Assembly: GCA_030694465.1 (NCBI GenBank)
Contig: JAUXYJ010000054.1
Location: 62,001 to 126,000 of the forward strand
Source: Deltaproteobacteria bacterium
GTDB taxonomy: Bacteria > Myxococcota_A > Polyangia > Polyangiales > Ga0077539
DNA length: 64,000 bases
Reading direction: 5' to 3'
The notes beneath the pieces are model-generated. The model was not told where the DNA came from, made no database searches, and saw only the letters and a program-made list of their open reading frames with translations. Positions 26,912 to 36,343 of this stretch are shown piece by piece. Numbering within the stretch: position 1 is the stretch's first letter; each line of letters starts with the position of its first letter. The position numbers and the translations under genes are program-made.

Positions 26912-27193
26912 TCAGCGACCGTCCTCGTCGGGCGCTCCGTTACTACGTTCTGAGACTTTGTGCGAGTCCTCCAAGGCGCTCTCTTGCTCTTCGCGGCGCT
27001 GTGCCTTGTTGGCAAACCTCAGCAGCGAACGAAATCCTGCGGCTGAGCCCACGACAATCCCGACGAGCGTGAGCCAGGGCCCCGTCGCAAAGCGCCGATC
27101 GAGCCACACGCCCACGCCGAGCCCGAGCATCACAGAGACCACCAGCTCAATGCCAATCGAGATGGCGCCGGCGTCACGTAGGGGAATCTTCAT
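26912..27193 (-). CDS. atpZ: AtpZ/AtpI-type F0F1 accessory protein
   Basis: 93 residues from ATG 27193. Two transmembrane helices are separated by a short basic loop: IELVVSVMLGLGVGVWLDRR and WLTLVGIVVGSAAGFRSLLR. The motif GVGVWLDRRF..GPW.TLVG is characteristic of the AtpZ family (ATPase gene 1), which precedes atpI-atpB-atpE in many genomes and has been linked to ion transport or assembly. It begins 73 bp after the uvrC stop on the same strand. Confidence 0.8.
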   Translation of the reverse strand: MKIPLRDAGAISIGIELVVSVMLGLGVGVWLDRRFATGPWLTLVGIVVGSAAGFRSLLRFANKAQRREEQESALEDSHKVSERSNGAPDEDGR

Positions 27194-27266
27194 AACGCTC
27201 GTATGTGCCACGTTTTGACCGGCGAGGCGTCCTTCGAATGGTTCTCCTGGGCGCACTGTAAGGCCC

Positions 27267-29129
27267 TCAAGTGCCCTCGGTTCGCAGCTGGTCAAAGATC
27301 ACGCGGGCGCGCGCAGAGGTCATCCCGTCGACCCGCTCAAGCTCGTCGAGAGAGGCCTCGCGCACCCCTTTGACCGAGCCAAAACGCTTGAGCAATGCGG
27401 CGCGCGTCTTGGGTCCGACCCCCTGCAACCGGTCGAGCTCGCTCGTCAGGGTTCTCTTGTGATGGAGCTTCTCACGGGTGACGTTTGCAAACCGATGGGC
27501 CTCATCTCGGGCGCGCGAAAGCAGCACCAACGCGGCCTGGTGGCGATCGATAATCACCGGGTTTTTTACCCCGGGGAGGTAGACCCGATCGACCATCTTG
27601 TCGCCAGCGCTGGTCTCTCTCTCTTTGGCGAGCGCACAGATCGCGAGGCCCTCAACCGCGAGCTCTTCGAGGACCGCGACTGCGACTGCGAGCTGACCAC
27701 GGCCGCCGTCAACGACGAACAGATCCGGCGCCTCCCATCCGACCTCTTTGGCTTTTGCTCTGGCAAATCTCCTGCGAATGACCTCGAGCATTGCCTTGTA
27801 GTCATCACCATCAGACACCGTCTCAAGGTGGTAGCCGCGATAGCGAGCCTTGTTGGGCACGCCGTTCTCTAGGCAAACGATCGCCGCGACCGTGTCACTG
27901 CCGCCGTGGTGAGAGATGTCTACGCACTCGATGACGCGCGGGGGATGCGGCAGGCCAAGCCGTTGTTGCAGCGCCTCGCTGTGGTCCGTCGCGGATTTTT
28001 CCTGCACGCGTCGCTCGCGAAAGCGGTGCTGCGCGTTCTCGTTGGCCATGGCGAGCAACCGAGCTTTGGCGCCGGCTTTCGGGACCACGACCTCGACGGC
28101 GCGACCGCGCTGCAGTGTCAGCCACTCGGCGAGCGCATCGCACGTCTGCGGCTGCACAGGAACAACGATTTCGTCTGGAATTAGACTGATGGTTTGTGAT
28201 TCGTGTCCGCCCACTCCGTACCGGTGGGACAAGAACGCATCGACGATTTCGTCGTCCGGCAGCTCGGTTTTAGACAGCAAGGTGACCTGGGTGTCGCGCA
28301 CCACACCCGCCCGCACCACCATCAGCGCGAGCGCGACGGCGTCTCCCTCACGATAGAGCCCAACGACGTCGATGTCGGTGTCACTCACGACGGCGACGCG
28401 CTGACGTTCGTGAAGCTCACGCACGGCCTGCAGCTGATCTCGGAGCACAGCCGCACGCTCGAAATTCTGCACGAGTGCGGCGTTTCGCATCTCATCTTCG
28501 AGGCTCTTTTGCAGGTCCGAGCTTCGCCCCTCGAGAAAGAGCCCCACGAACTTTACCTGCTGCGTGTAAGCCTCTGCGTCGATCTCTAGAACGCACGGCG
28601 CCGGACAGCGCTTGATCTGAAACTCTAGGCAGGGCCGCGTGCGGCTCGCGAACATTCGGTCGTCACAGGTCCGAAGCTTAAAGTGCTTGTTGACCACCTT
28701 GAGCGTGCGGCGAACCGCGGTCGCGCTTGGATAGGGACCGTAGTACTGCGAGCGATCGGCAGAGGGGCGGCGGACGATTTCGAGGCGAGGCCACTGTGCG
28801 CGGGCGTTGAGCCGGATCGAGAGATAGCTCTTGTCGTCCCGGAGGCGGACATTGTAGCGCGGCTTGTGCTCTTTGATGAGCGCGCTCTCGAGAATGAGCG
28901 CCTCGATTTCGTTGGCCGTGACCAGGGTCTCGATGTCACCCAGAACCTTGGCAAGCAACGGAACAAAATACCGATAGTCGCTGGAATTTTCCTGAAAATA
29001 CTGACGCACTCGTGCGCGCAGATTTCGGGCCTTTCCGACGTAAATAATCTGCGATTTCTTGTCGCGAAACAGGTAGCAACCAGGACCTGTCGGCAGCGTC
29101 TCAAGTCGACTTTGGATCAGCTCATCCAT
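27267..29129 (-). CDS. uvrC: UvrABC excinuclease subunit C
   Basis: 620 residues. UvrC makes both incisions in nucleotide excision repair. The GIY-YIG nuclease domain is at the N-terminus (GPGCYLFRDKKSQIIYVGKA), the UVR UvrB-binding motif is mid-protein (NFERAAVLRDQLQAV), the RNase H-like nuclease region carries CVDISHHGG and LFVVDGGRGQ, and a helix-hairpin-helix pair closes it (LQGVGPKTRAALLKRFG). ATG 29129 is preferred to 29138 because it forms a TGATG junction with the stop of the upstream lipoprotein gene. All key elements are present. Confidence 0.97.
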   Translation of the reverse strand: MDELIQSRLETLPTGPGCYLFRDKKSQIIYVGKARNLRARVRQYFQENSSDYRYFVPLLAKVLGDIETLVTANEIEALILESALIKEHKPRYNVRLRDDKSYLSIRLNARAQWPRLEIVRRPSADRSQYYGPYPSATAVRRTLKVVNKHFKLRTCDDRMFASRTRPCLEFQIKRCPAPCVLEIDAEAYTQQVKFVGLFLEGRSSDLQKSLEDEMRNAALVQNFERAAVLRDQLQAVRELHERQRVAVVSDTDIDVVGLYREGDAVALALMVVRAGVVRDTQVTLLSKTELPDDEIVDAFLSHRYGVGGHESQTISLIPDEIVVPVQPQTCDALAEWLTLQRGRAVEVVVPKAGAKARLLAMANENAQHRFRERRVQEKSATDHSEALQQRLGLPHPPRVIECVDISHHGGSDTVAAIVCLENGVPNKARYRGYHLETVSDGDDYKAMLEVIRRRFARAKAKEVGWEAPDLFVVDGGRGQLAVAVAVLEELAVEGLAICALAKERETSAGDKMVDRVYLPGVKNPVIIDRHQAALVLLSRARDEAHRFANVTREKLHHKRTLTSELDRLQGVGPKTRAALLKRFGSVKGVREASLDELERVDGMTSARARVIFDQLRTEGT

Positions 29130-30388
29130 CACTCGCAACGATAGCGCGCCCAGCGCAACCGCTCTCCATCTCGCCAGACGAGTGACACCAACGCGTGGTC
29201 GACGGCCAGATCAAACTCAGACGCCCGGCTTAGCGTCACGCGCTGGCCCTGCCTGACCGCCTCAAGGACCTGAAGGTTGGCCGCACACTGTGGCGACGAC
29301 CGAAAGACCAAGAGCGCCTCGTTGGCTCGCGATCCGCTCCATCGCAGCTTGACCCGACTTGGCCTCTGATCGAGGTTGGCTGCGTCTACGGAGGGCATAC
29401 GTTCGCTTGCGTTTTCGCTACGCAATTGCCATTGACTCGGTTGACACGGCGCCACCGTCGGAGCCAGCGCTCGCACGAGCCACCACGCGCCATCCACCGC
29501 CTGCGCCTCGGTCACGTTGGCCCCGAGACCTACGATTTGACCGCGTCGATCGACGCTGGCGACTGCGCCTCGCTCGCGCACCAGTCCCATGAAAGAGCGA
29601 TCGACAGCGGCGCCAAGTGGAGGCTGACGGGTCCGCGTGACCGAGCGTTCTACCAGCGAATCATCGGTTGAAAAGGCAAACTCGCGAAACTCTCCGCGGA
29701 GCTCGTCCTCGATCGCGAACTCGTCCCGTCCCTCGATCGCGAGAACGCACACGCGATCGCGGGTGCTCGAGCAGGCGAGATCGACGACGCTGCCGCGGTA
29801 TCTCCGCGCGACGCCAAAGAGCAAGCGTTGGCCGTTGTCGCCGACGAGCCCAAGCCGCGTTTCGCGTTGTTCAGAGGCGTGCTCAATCGTGCCCGCCACC
29901 GCGAGACCACGCGAGAGACCTGCCGCGACAACGGGAGAGTGCGCGCCGAAGGGCGGGACAAGCGACTCCAAGGTGCCATCTCCCGTGACCATCCAGAGGG
30001 CCGAGCTCTGCGCAGTGCTCAGCGCGAGCAGGGTCCTTGCACCTGATGCCGCCGTCGCAAAAGCCACCACCGCCTCGGTGGCGAGGGGGAGCGAGCGCAC
30101 GGGGCCGTCGAGAGAGCATCCCACTGGCGCTGCGGGAGGCGATTGCAATGGGGATTCGGCCGTAAGTGTGGCTGCGAGCTCGATTTGTGGGGCTGTGCGT
30201 GTCGCGGCCCAGGGCAGCGAGCGAGGGCGGATGGCTGCTGAGAGCCCGGCATCGGTGGGCTGCAAAGCGGGAGGAGCTTTGCGATGACAAGACCCAGCAA
30301 AGTGAGCGAGAAACATCCCGATCAGGGTGAGATTTCGTCGGTTCACGCGAGTCGCGAGGGTCTGGGGCCTTGGCTGAGAGCTTGGCAT
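29129..30388 (-). CDS. Predicted lipoprotein upstream of uvrC
   Basis: 419 residues. MFLAHFAGSC near residue 25 gives a lipobox, which fixes the start close to the ATG at 30388; the frame is open further upstream. The mature part consists of short repeated strands (RTLLALSTAQSSALWMVTGD, RDRVCVLAIEGRDEFAIED, RGAVASVDRRGQIVGLG, NEALLVFRSSPQCAANL) as expected for a beta-propeller, and ends in Cys-Glu. No function is recognised. Its stop overlaps the uvrC start, so the two are translationally coupled, although they share no obvious role. Confidence 0.6.
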   Translation of the reverse strand: MPSSQPRPQTLATRVNRRNLTLIGMFLAHFAGSCHRKAPPALQPTDAGLSAAIRPRSLPWAATRTAPQIELAATLTAESPLQSPPAAPVGCSLDGPVRSLPLATEAVVAFATAASGARTLLALSTAQSSALWMVTGDGTLESLVPPFGAHSPVVAAGLSRGLAVAGTIEHASEQRETRLGLVGDNGQRLLFGVARRYRGSVVDLACSSTRDRVCVLAIEGRDEFAIEDELRGEFREFAFSTDDSLVERSVTRTRQPPLGAAVDRSFMGLVRERGAVASVDRRGQIVGLGANVTEAQAVDGAWWLVRALAPTVAPCQPSQWQLRSENASERMPSVDAANLDQRPSRVKLRWSGSRANEALLVFRSSPQCAANLQVLEAVRQGQRVTLSRASEFDLAVDHALVSLVWRDGERLRWARYRCE

Positions 30389-30697
30389 GCTGACGCGAGA
30401 GACTCCCCATTCGGGCAGGGGGGTTGCGAAGAGAGTACCGCGACCGCAGATGGTGACGGCGGAGTTCTGTACGTTAGAACTCTGGGCAATATGAGCGATT
30501 TGCGGTCTGTTGAATCGGGCCAAGGGATCTGTGTTCGGTCGGCACACACGATGCGTGATTGCAGCGGGCTACACGGTGCGACTATCGTGCGCTGAAACGA
30601 GTGGGCTCCTACCGGCGAGCAAACCTTGCATCACAACCGCACGGGTGTGGAAGTAGACAGTCAAGTTTCGCAATGGAACCAACGGAAGAGGTAATCG
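30389..30697. promoter_or_regulatory. Divergent intergenic region, lipoprotein-uvrC operon / lon
   Basis: 309 bp between the leftward lipoprotein-uvrC-atp run and lon. It should hold promoters for both. GAGAGG-type ribosome binding (GGAAGAGG, 30684-30691) precedes lon by 6 nt. A perfect 7-bp inverted repeat at 30462-30482 lies within it. I see neither a CIRCE element nor a clear sigma-32 promoter in front of lon. Confidence 0.5.
30462..30482. promoter_or_regulatory. Inverted repeat, possible operator
   Basis: GAGTTCT, 7 nt, AGAACTC: a perfect palindrome with 7-bp arms, starting 74 nt upstream of the lipoprotein-uvrC start and 216 nt upstream of lon. No T-run follows in either direction, so it is not a terminator. 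The arm does not match the LexA boxes I know. It could bind a dimeric regulator of either side. Confidence 0.35.
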
Positions 30698-33115
<2,418 letters not shown>

Positions 33116-33232
33116 GTCCGCGTGACGCGACGGCGCACTCCGCGTAGGCTACGCGCCGTGCGACCACCTCGCGACCAAGCTCTTTCGCCCCTCACTCGAG
33201 TCCCTTCTCCTAACGGATCGCGGGCTCGACTT

Positions 33233-34330
33233 GTGTGCACCGATCGGGGCCGCCCTCGCGCCTCGGTTGGCTGCCTGGTGGGTGTGTTTTGGGCTGCTGT
33301 CGCAGCGTGTGGCGACACCCCGATGCCCGCGCAGCCTGACGAGCCACCGCAGGCGCTCGCGAGAAATCTGGCGGCCAGCGCGAGGTGTCGGCTTGAGAGC
33401 CTTCCCACAAGTCTTTCTGGCTCCAATGGCGAGGAACGCTTTCTCTCGGTGGCGCTCACCGAGCACACGTGGTGGCTTTGGACGACGCGTCGCGTGTGGG
33501 TGAACCAAGAGCCGAGTGTGCACGGGCTCGTGCAAGCGCTCGTAGTGGCTCCTCTGGGCGCGGCGAGCCAAATGGCCATGCTCCCGGGCGGACTCTCGCT
33601 CGTGGAGAGCGGGCGCCCAACCCGAGTGATTCGCGCGGTCACTGCCGCTTGTGACATGGCGATCCACGGCACGGGGCATGGCGCGTGGGCGGTGTGGCGT
33701 GAGAGCCCCAACGGTTGCTTCGGAAACGCGTCCTCGGGAGTAGTCCGACTGTTGCGCGTGTCACAAGAAGGCCAGGTCGTGGGCGAGGCCAGACCCCTGC
33801 GCGAGCAGCCCATCGCCTACCTCCGCAGCCGTCTCGATGCGGGGCGGTTGGTGATCGAGACCCGTGCATCCAACGGGGACGGAGTTGGCTACCACACGAT
33901 GGTGTTAGACCTCGCCGGAGAGAGCCTTTCAGATTCGCCTCGACGAGATATCGTGTGTCCACTGTCAGGATGCCTAGGGGTCATTGCTGCGCGAGACGCC
34001 GTGCGACTCTCGCCCGATTCGGCGCGGCGCGGCTGGCAGCTTCCCTCGATCGCCGCTGGATCCATCGAGCAGCTCGCTGTGTCGGGAGACCGCGTGCTTT
34101 TGGTGATCCGTGCGACGAGTACTTCGACGCTGCACATGGCGCTGATCAACACGCGAGAGCGTCGCTATGAGCCAGTGTTTGACGTGTCCGATGGGAACGT
34201 CGTGAATGCCTGGTCGAGATCGGCGACCGCCGGTTCGTTGCAGGTCCGCAGCGATCGCACAGGGTTTATCTGGAGCATGTCGCCCAGCAGTGGCCGCATC
34301 GACGCGCAACACATCGACTGCGAGCCCTAA
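33233..34330 (+). CDS. Predicted lipoprotein between lon and pyrD
   Basis: 365 residues from a GTG at 33233. That start is preferred because it places a compact lipoprotein signal (ASVGCLVGVFWAAVAAC) near the N-terminus; the frame is also open from GTG 33122 or 33158. The mature part has beta-type strands and scattered Cys (CDMAIHGTGHGAWAVWRESP, CPLSGCLGVIAARDAVRL) and ends in a Cys-Glu-Pro tail. It resembles the lipoprotein before uvrC in size and layout, perhaps another beta-propeller, but I cannot show homology. Function unknown. Confidence 0.55.
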   Translation: MCTDRGRPRASVGCLVGVFWAAVAACGDTPMPAQPDEPPQALARNLAASARCRLESLPTSLSGSNGEERFLSVALTEHTWWLWTTRRVWVNQEPSVHGLVQALVVAPLGAASQMAMLPGGLSLVESGRPTRVIRAVTAACDMAIHGTGHGAWAVWRESPNGCFGNASSGVVRLLRVSQEGQVVGEARPLREQPIAYLRSRLDAGRLVIETRASNGDGVGYHTMVLDLAGESLSDSPRRDIVCPLSGCLGVIAARDAVRLSPDSARRGWQLPSIAAGSIEQLAVSGDRVLLVIRATSTSTLHMALINTRERRYEPVFDVSDGNVVNAWSRSATAGSLQVRSDRTGFIWSMSPSSGRIDAQHIDCEP

Positions 34331-34387
34331 GCGACACATCAAGGGGGGTAGACGCGCTGGGTAGGCTCGTGGCACAGGCTCGGGGCT

Positions 34388-35470
34388 GTGTTGCGATTGT
34401 TGTACGCACTGACGAGGCCGCTCTTTTTCGCGATGGACGCCGAGACGGCTCACGAATGGGTCGCGACGGCGCTCGGCGCGGCACATCGACATCCATGGAC
34501 TCTGCCAGCGATTTCACGCGGGCCTTTGGGACCTCCCGTCGAGGTGTTGGGGCTGGTGTTTAGGTCCCCGGTGCTGCTGGCTGCGGGATTTGACAAGGCA
34601 GCGTCCATGTACAACGCGCTTGGAGCTCTCGGCTTTGCGGGCGTTGAGGTCGGGACGATCACCGCCCACGCGCAGCCCGGCAACGAGCGCCCACGGCTCT
34701 TTCGATTGCCACGCGATCGTGCGCTGATCAACCGCATGGGATTTAACAACCGTGGCGCAGAGCATGCGGCTGCCGCCCTCGCGAAGTATCCGCGACGTGA
34801 CGTGGTCGTGGGCGTCAACATCGGCAAGAGCAAGATCACACCGATCGAAGAGGCCGCTGAAGACTACGCACAGAGCGCACGTTTTCTCAGCGAATTTGCA
34901 GACTATTTGGTGATCAATGTGTCCTCTCCCAACACTCCGGGGCTGCGCTCGCTTCAGAACGTCGACGCGCTACGTGACGTCGTTTGTGCCGTTCGCCGAG
35001 CGCTCGAAGGCCGCGCGAGACCGCTGCCGCTCTTGCTCAAGATCGCGCCCGATCTAACGGACGAGGCCGTCGACGCCCTCGCTGCATGGGTCCTCGAAGA
35101 GCGCCTCGACGGCGTCATCGCGACCAACACAACCATCTCTCGCGAAGGGCTCGCGACCGACGCAAACACGGTCGAACCGATGGGCGCTGGTGGCTTGTCG
35201 GGGCCGCCGCTGCGAGCCCGAACGCTGGCCGTGATTCGGCGCATCCGCAAGGTCACCGGAGATCGCGTTGTGATCGTCGCGGCAGGCGGAATCGAGACCG
35301 CCGAGCACGCCTGGGACGCGATGGCTGCAGGCGCAAGTCTCGTGCAAATTTACACAGGGTTTGTCTATGGCGGGCCGACCACGGCGCGCACCATCGAGTC
35401 CGGGCTCGTCCAACGACTCCGCGCGAGCGGGAGCACGCGCTGGGTTGAGATTGTCGGCTCAGCGCCGTAA
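34388..35470 (+). CDS. pyrD: Dihydroorotate dehydrogenase (quinone), class 2
   Basis: 360 residues. PyrD oxidises dihydroorotate to orotate with FMN and passes electrons to quinone at the membrane. The N-terminal helix pair typical of class 2 (LRLLYALTRPLFFAMDAE) is present, then the barrel with AAGFDKAASMYNALGALGF, NRMGFNNRG, the catalytic Ser region NVSSPNTPGLR, LKIAPDL, ATNTT and the phosphate loop AAGGIETAEHA. Start is GTG 34388. The last 12 bp overlap the convergent unknown gene. Confidence 0.97.
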   Translation: MLRLLYALTRPLFFAMDAETAHEWVATALGAAHRHPWTLPAISRGPLGPPVEVLGLVFRSPVLLAAGFDKAASMYNALGALGFAGVEVGTITAHAQPGNERPRLFRLPRDRALINRMGFNNRGAEHAAAALAKYPRRDVVVGVNIGKSKITPIEEAAEDYAQSARFLSEFADYLVINVSSPNTPGLRSLQNVDALRDVVCAVRRALEGRARPLPLLLKIAPDLTDEAVDALAAWVLEERLDGVIATNTTISREGLATDANTVEPMGAGGLSGPPLRARTLAVIRRIRKVTGDRVVIVAAGGIETAEHAWDAMAAGASLVQIYTGFVYGGPTTARTIESGLVQRLRASGSTRWVEIVGSAP

Positions 35471-36343
35471 GCCTCGTGTCGCGAGGGGGCCCAAAATCGC
35501 GGCCATAAGCGTCCAAGAGACGTTGGTCGGGAGCGAGACTCCGCCAATCCAAAAGTGTCCCTCAGGCTCATCTCCGAGGGACTGCAGCAGCTTTGCGGAG
35601 GGCGACAGGCGGGTGGCGCCCACGTGCGGCGGCGCGTCAAGTACGCTGCGATGCCAGAGGGCTCCGTTGGCATCGGTGTGGCGCTCGTAGCGTCCCACGC
35701 GCTTGAGAGCGTCGAGCCAATGCGGGGCGAGGCCATCCCGCGCGTCGAGAACTTCGACCGCACAGAGAGGCTCAACGCCTGGCCAACGCTGGACGCCTTT
35801 CGCGAGCAAGCGACCGAGCGCGAGCGCCTCGTGGGTGCCAAGACGCCCTCGATGGGAGCCAATCGCCGCCGCGAGCGCGGAGAGGGGCTCGAAATCAGGC
35901 AGCGTCGCAGCGCACAGTTCATTGCAAATTTGCACGCGCACGTGAGAGTCCACAAGTCGCTCATCGCTGAGCGCGTGGGCCAAGCGACGCAGGTTCTCGT
36001 CCGGGACAGGCGTCCGCGAGAGCCACTGCTTGCACTGCAGGACCAGCGGGAGCGCCGCGGGATCTTCTGGCTGCTCTCGCGCCAGTGCCCAGGCTCGGAG
36101 CTCGTGCGCGTCGACCACCCGAGCGCCTGGGGTCAACGCGAGCTGTGCTCGGAGACGGGCGGACGCGCCGAGGAGTGAGGCCACCGCGCGCGCCCTCGAA
36201 GACTGGAGAACCAGCGCGACATCGGGTCTAGCGATTTCGACGCTTTTGAGTCCCAGCGATTGGACCAGTTGGACGACGCTGTTGAGCTCGTCGTCGTCGG
36301 TCACCGTGTCCAACAAGACCATGACTTGGCCCTCCACGGTCAC
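35459..36343 (-). CDS. Protein of unknown function, last gene of the AAA+/Clp-like operon
   Basis: 294 residues, unassigned, with a GTG start that overlaps the stop of the Clp-like gene. No signal peptide or membrane segment; mainly helical with short strands (LDTVTDDDELNSVVQLVQSL, LSDERLVDSHVRVQICNELC). The N-terminal 90 residues read like an alpha/beta receiver-type or STAS-like unit (KSVEIARPDVALVLQSSRAR), but phospho-acceptor motifs are not evident. Coupling suggests it works with the Clp-like ATPase, perhaps as an adaptor; that is inference. Confidence 0.55.
   Translation of the reverse strand: MTVEGQVMVLLDTVTDDDELNSVVQLVQSLGLKSVEIARPDVALVLQSSRARAVASLLGASARLRAQLALTPGARVVDAHELRAWALAREQPEDPAALPLVLQCKQWLSRTPVPDENLRRLAHALSDERLVDSHVRVQICNELCAATLPDFEPLSALAAAIGSHRGRLGTHEALALGRLLAKGVQRWPGVEPLCAVEVLDARDGLAPHWLDALKRVGRYERHTDANGALWHRSVLDAPPHVGATRLSPSAKLLQSLGDEPEGHFWIGGVSLPTNVSWTLMAAILGPLATRGLRR

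Noticed and set aside
30389..30697. Heat-shock control elements before lon (CIRCE, sigma-32 promoter)
   Set aside because: No TTAGCACTC-type CIRCE repeat and no clear sigma-32 boxes can be found.
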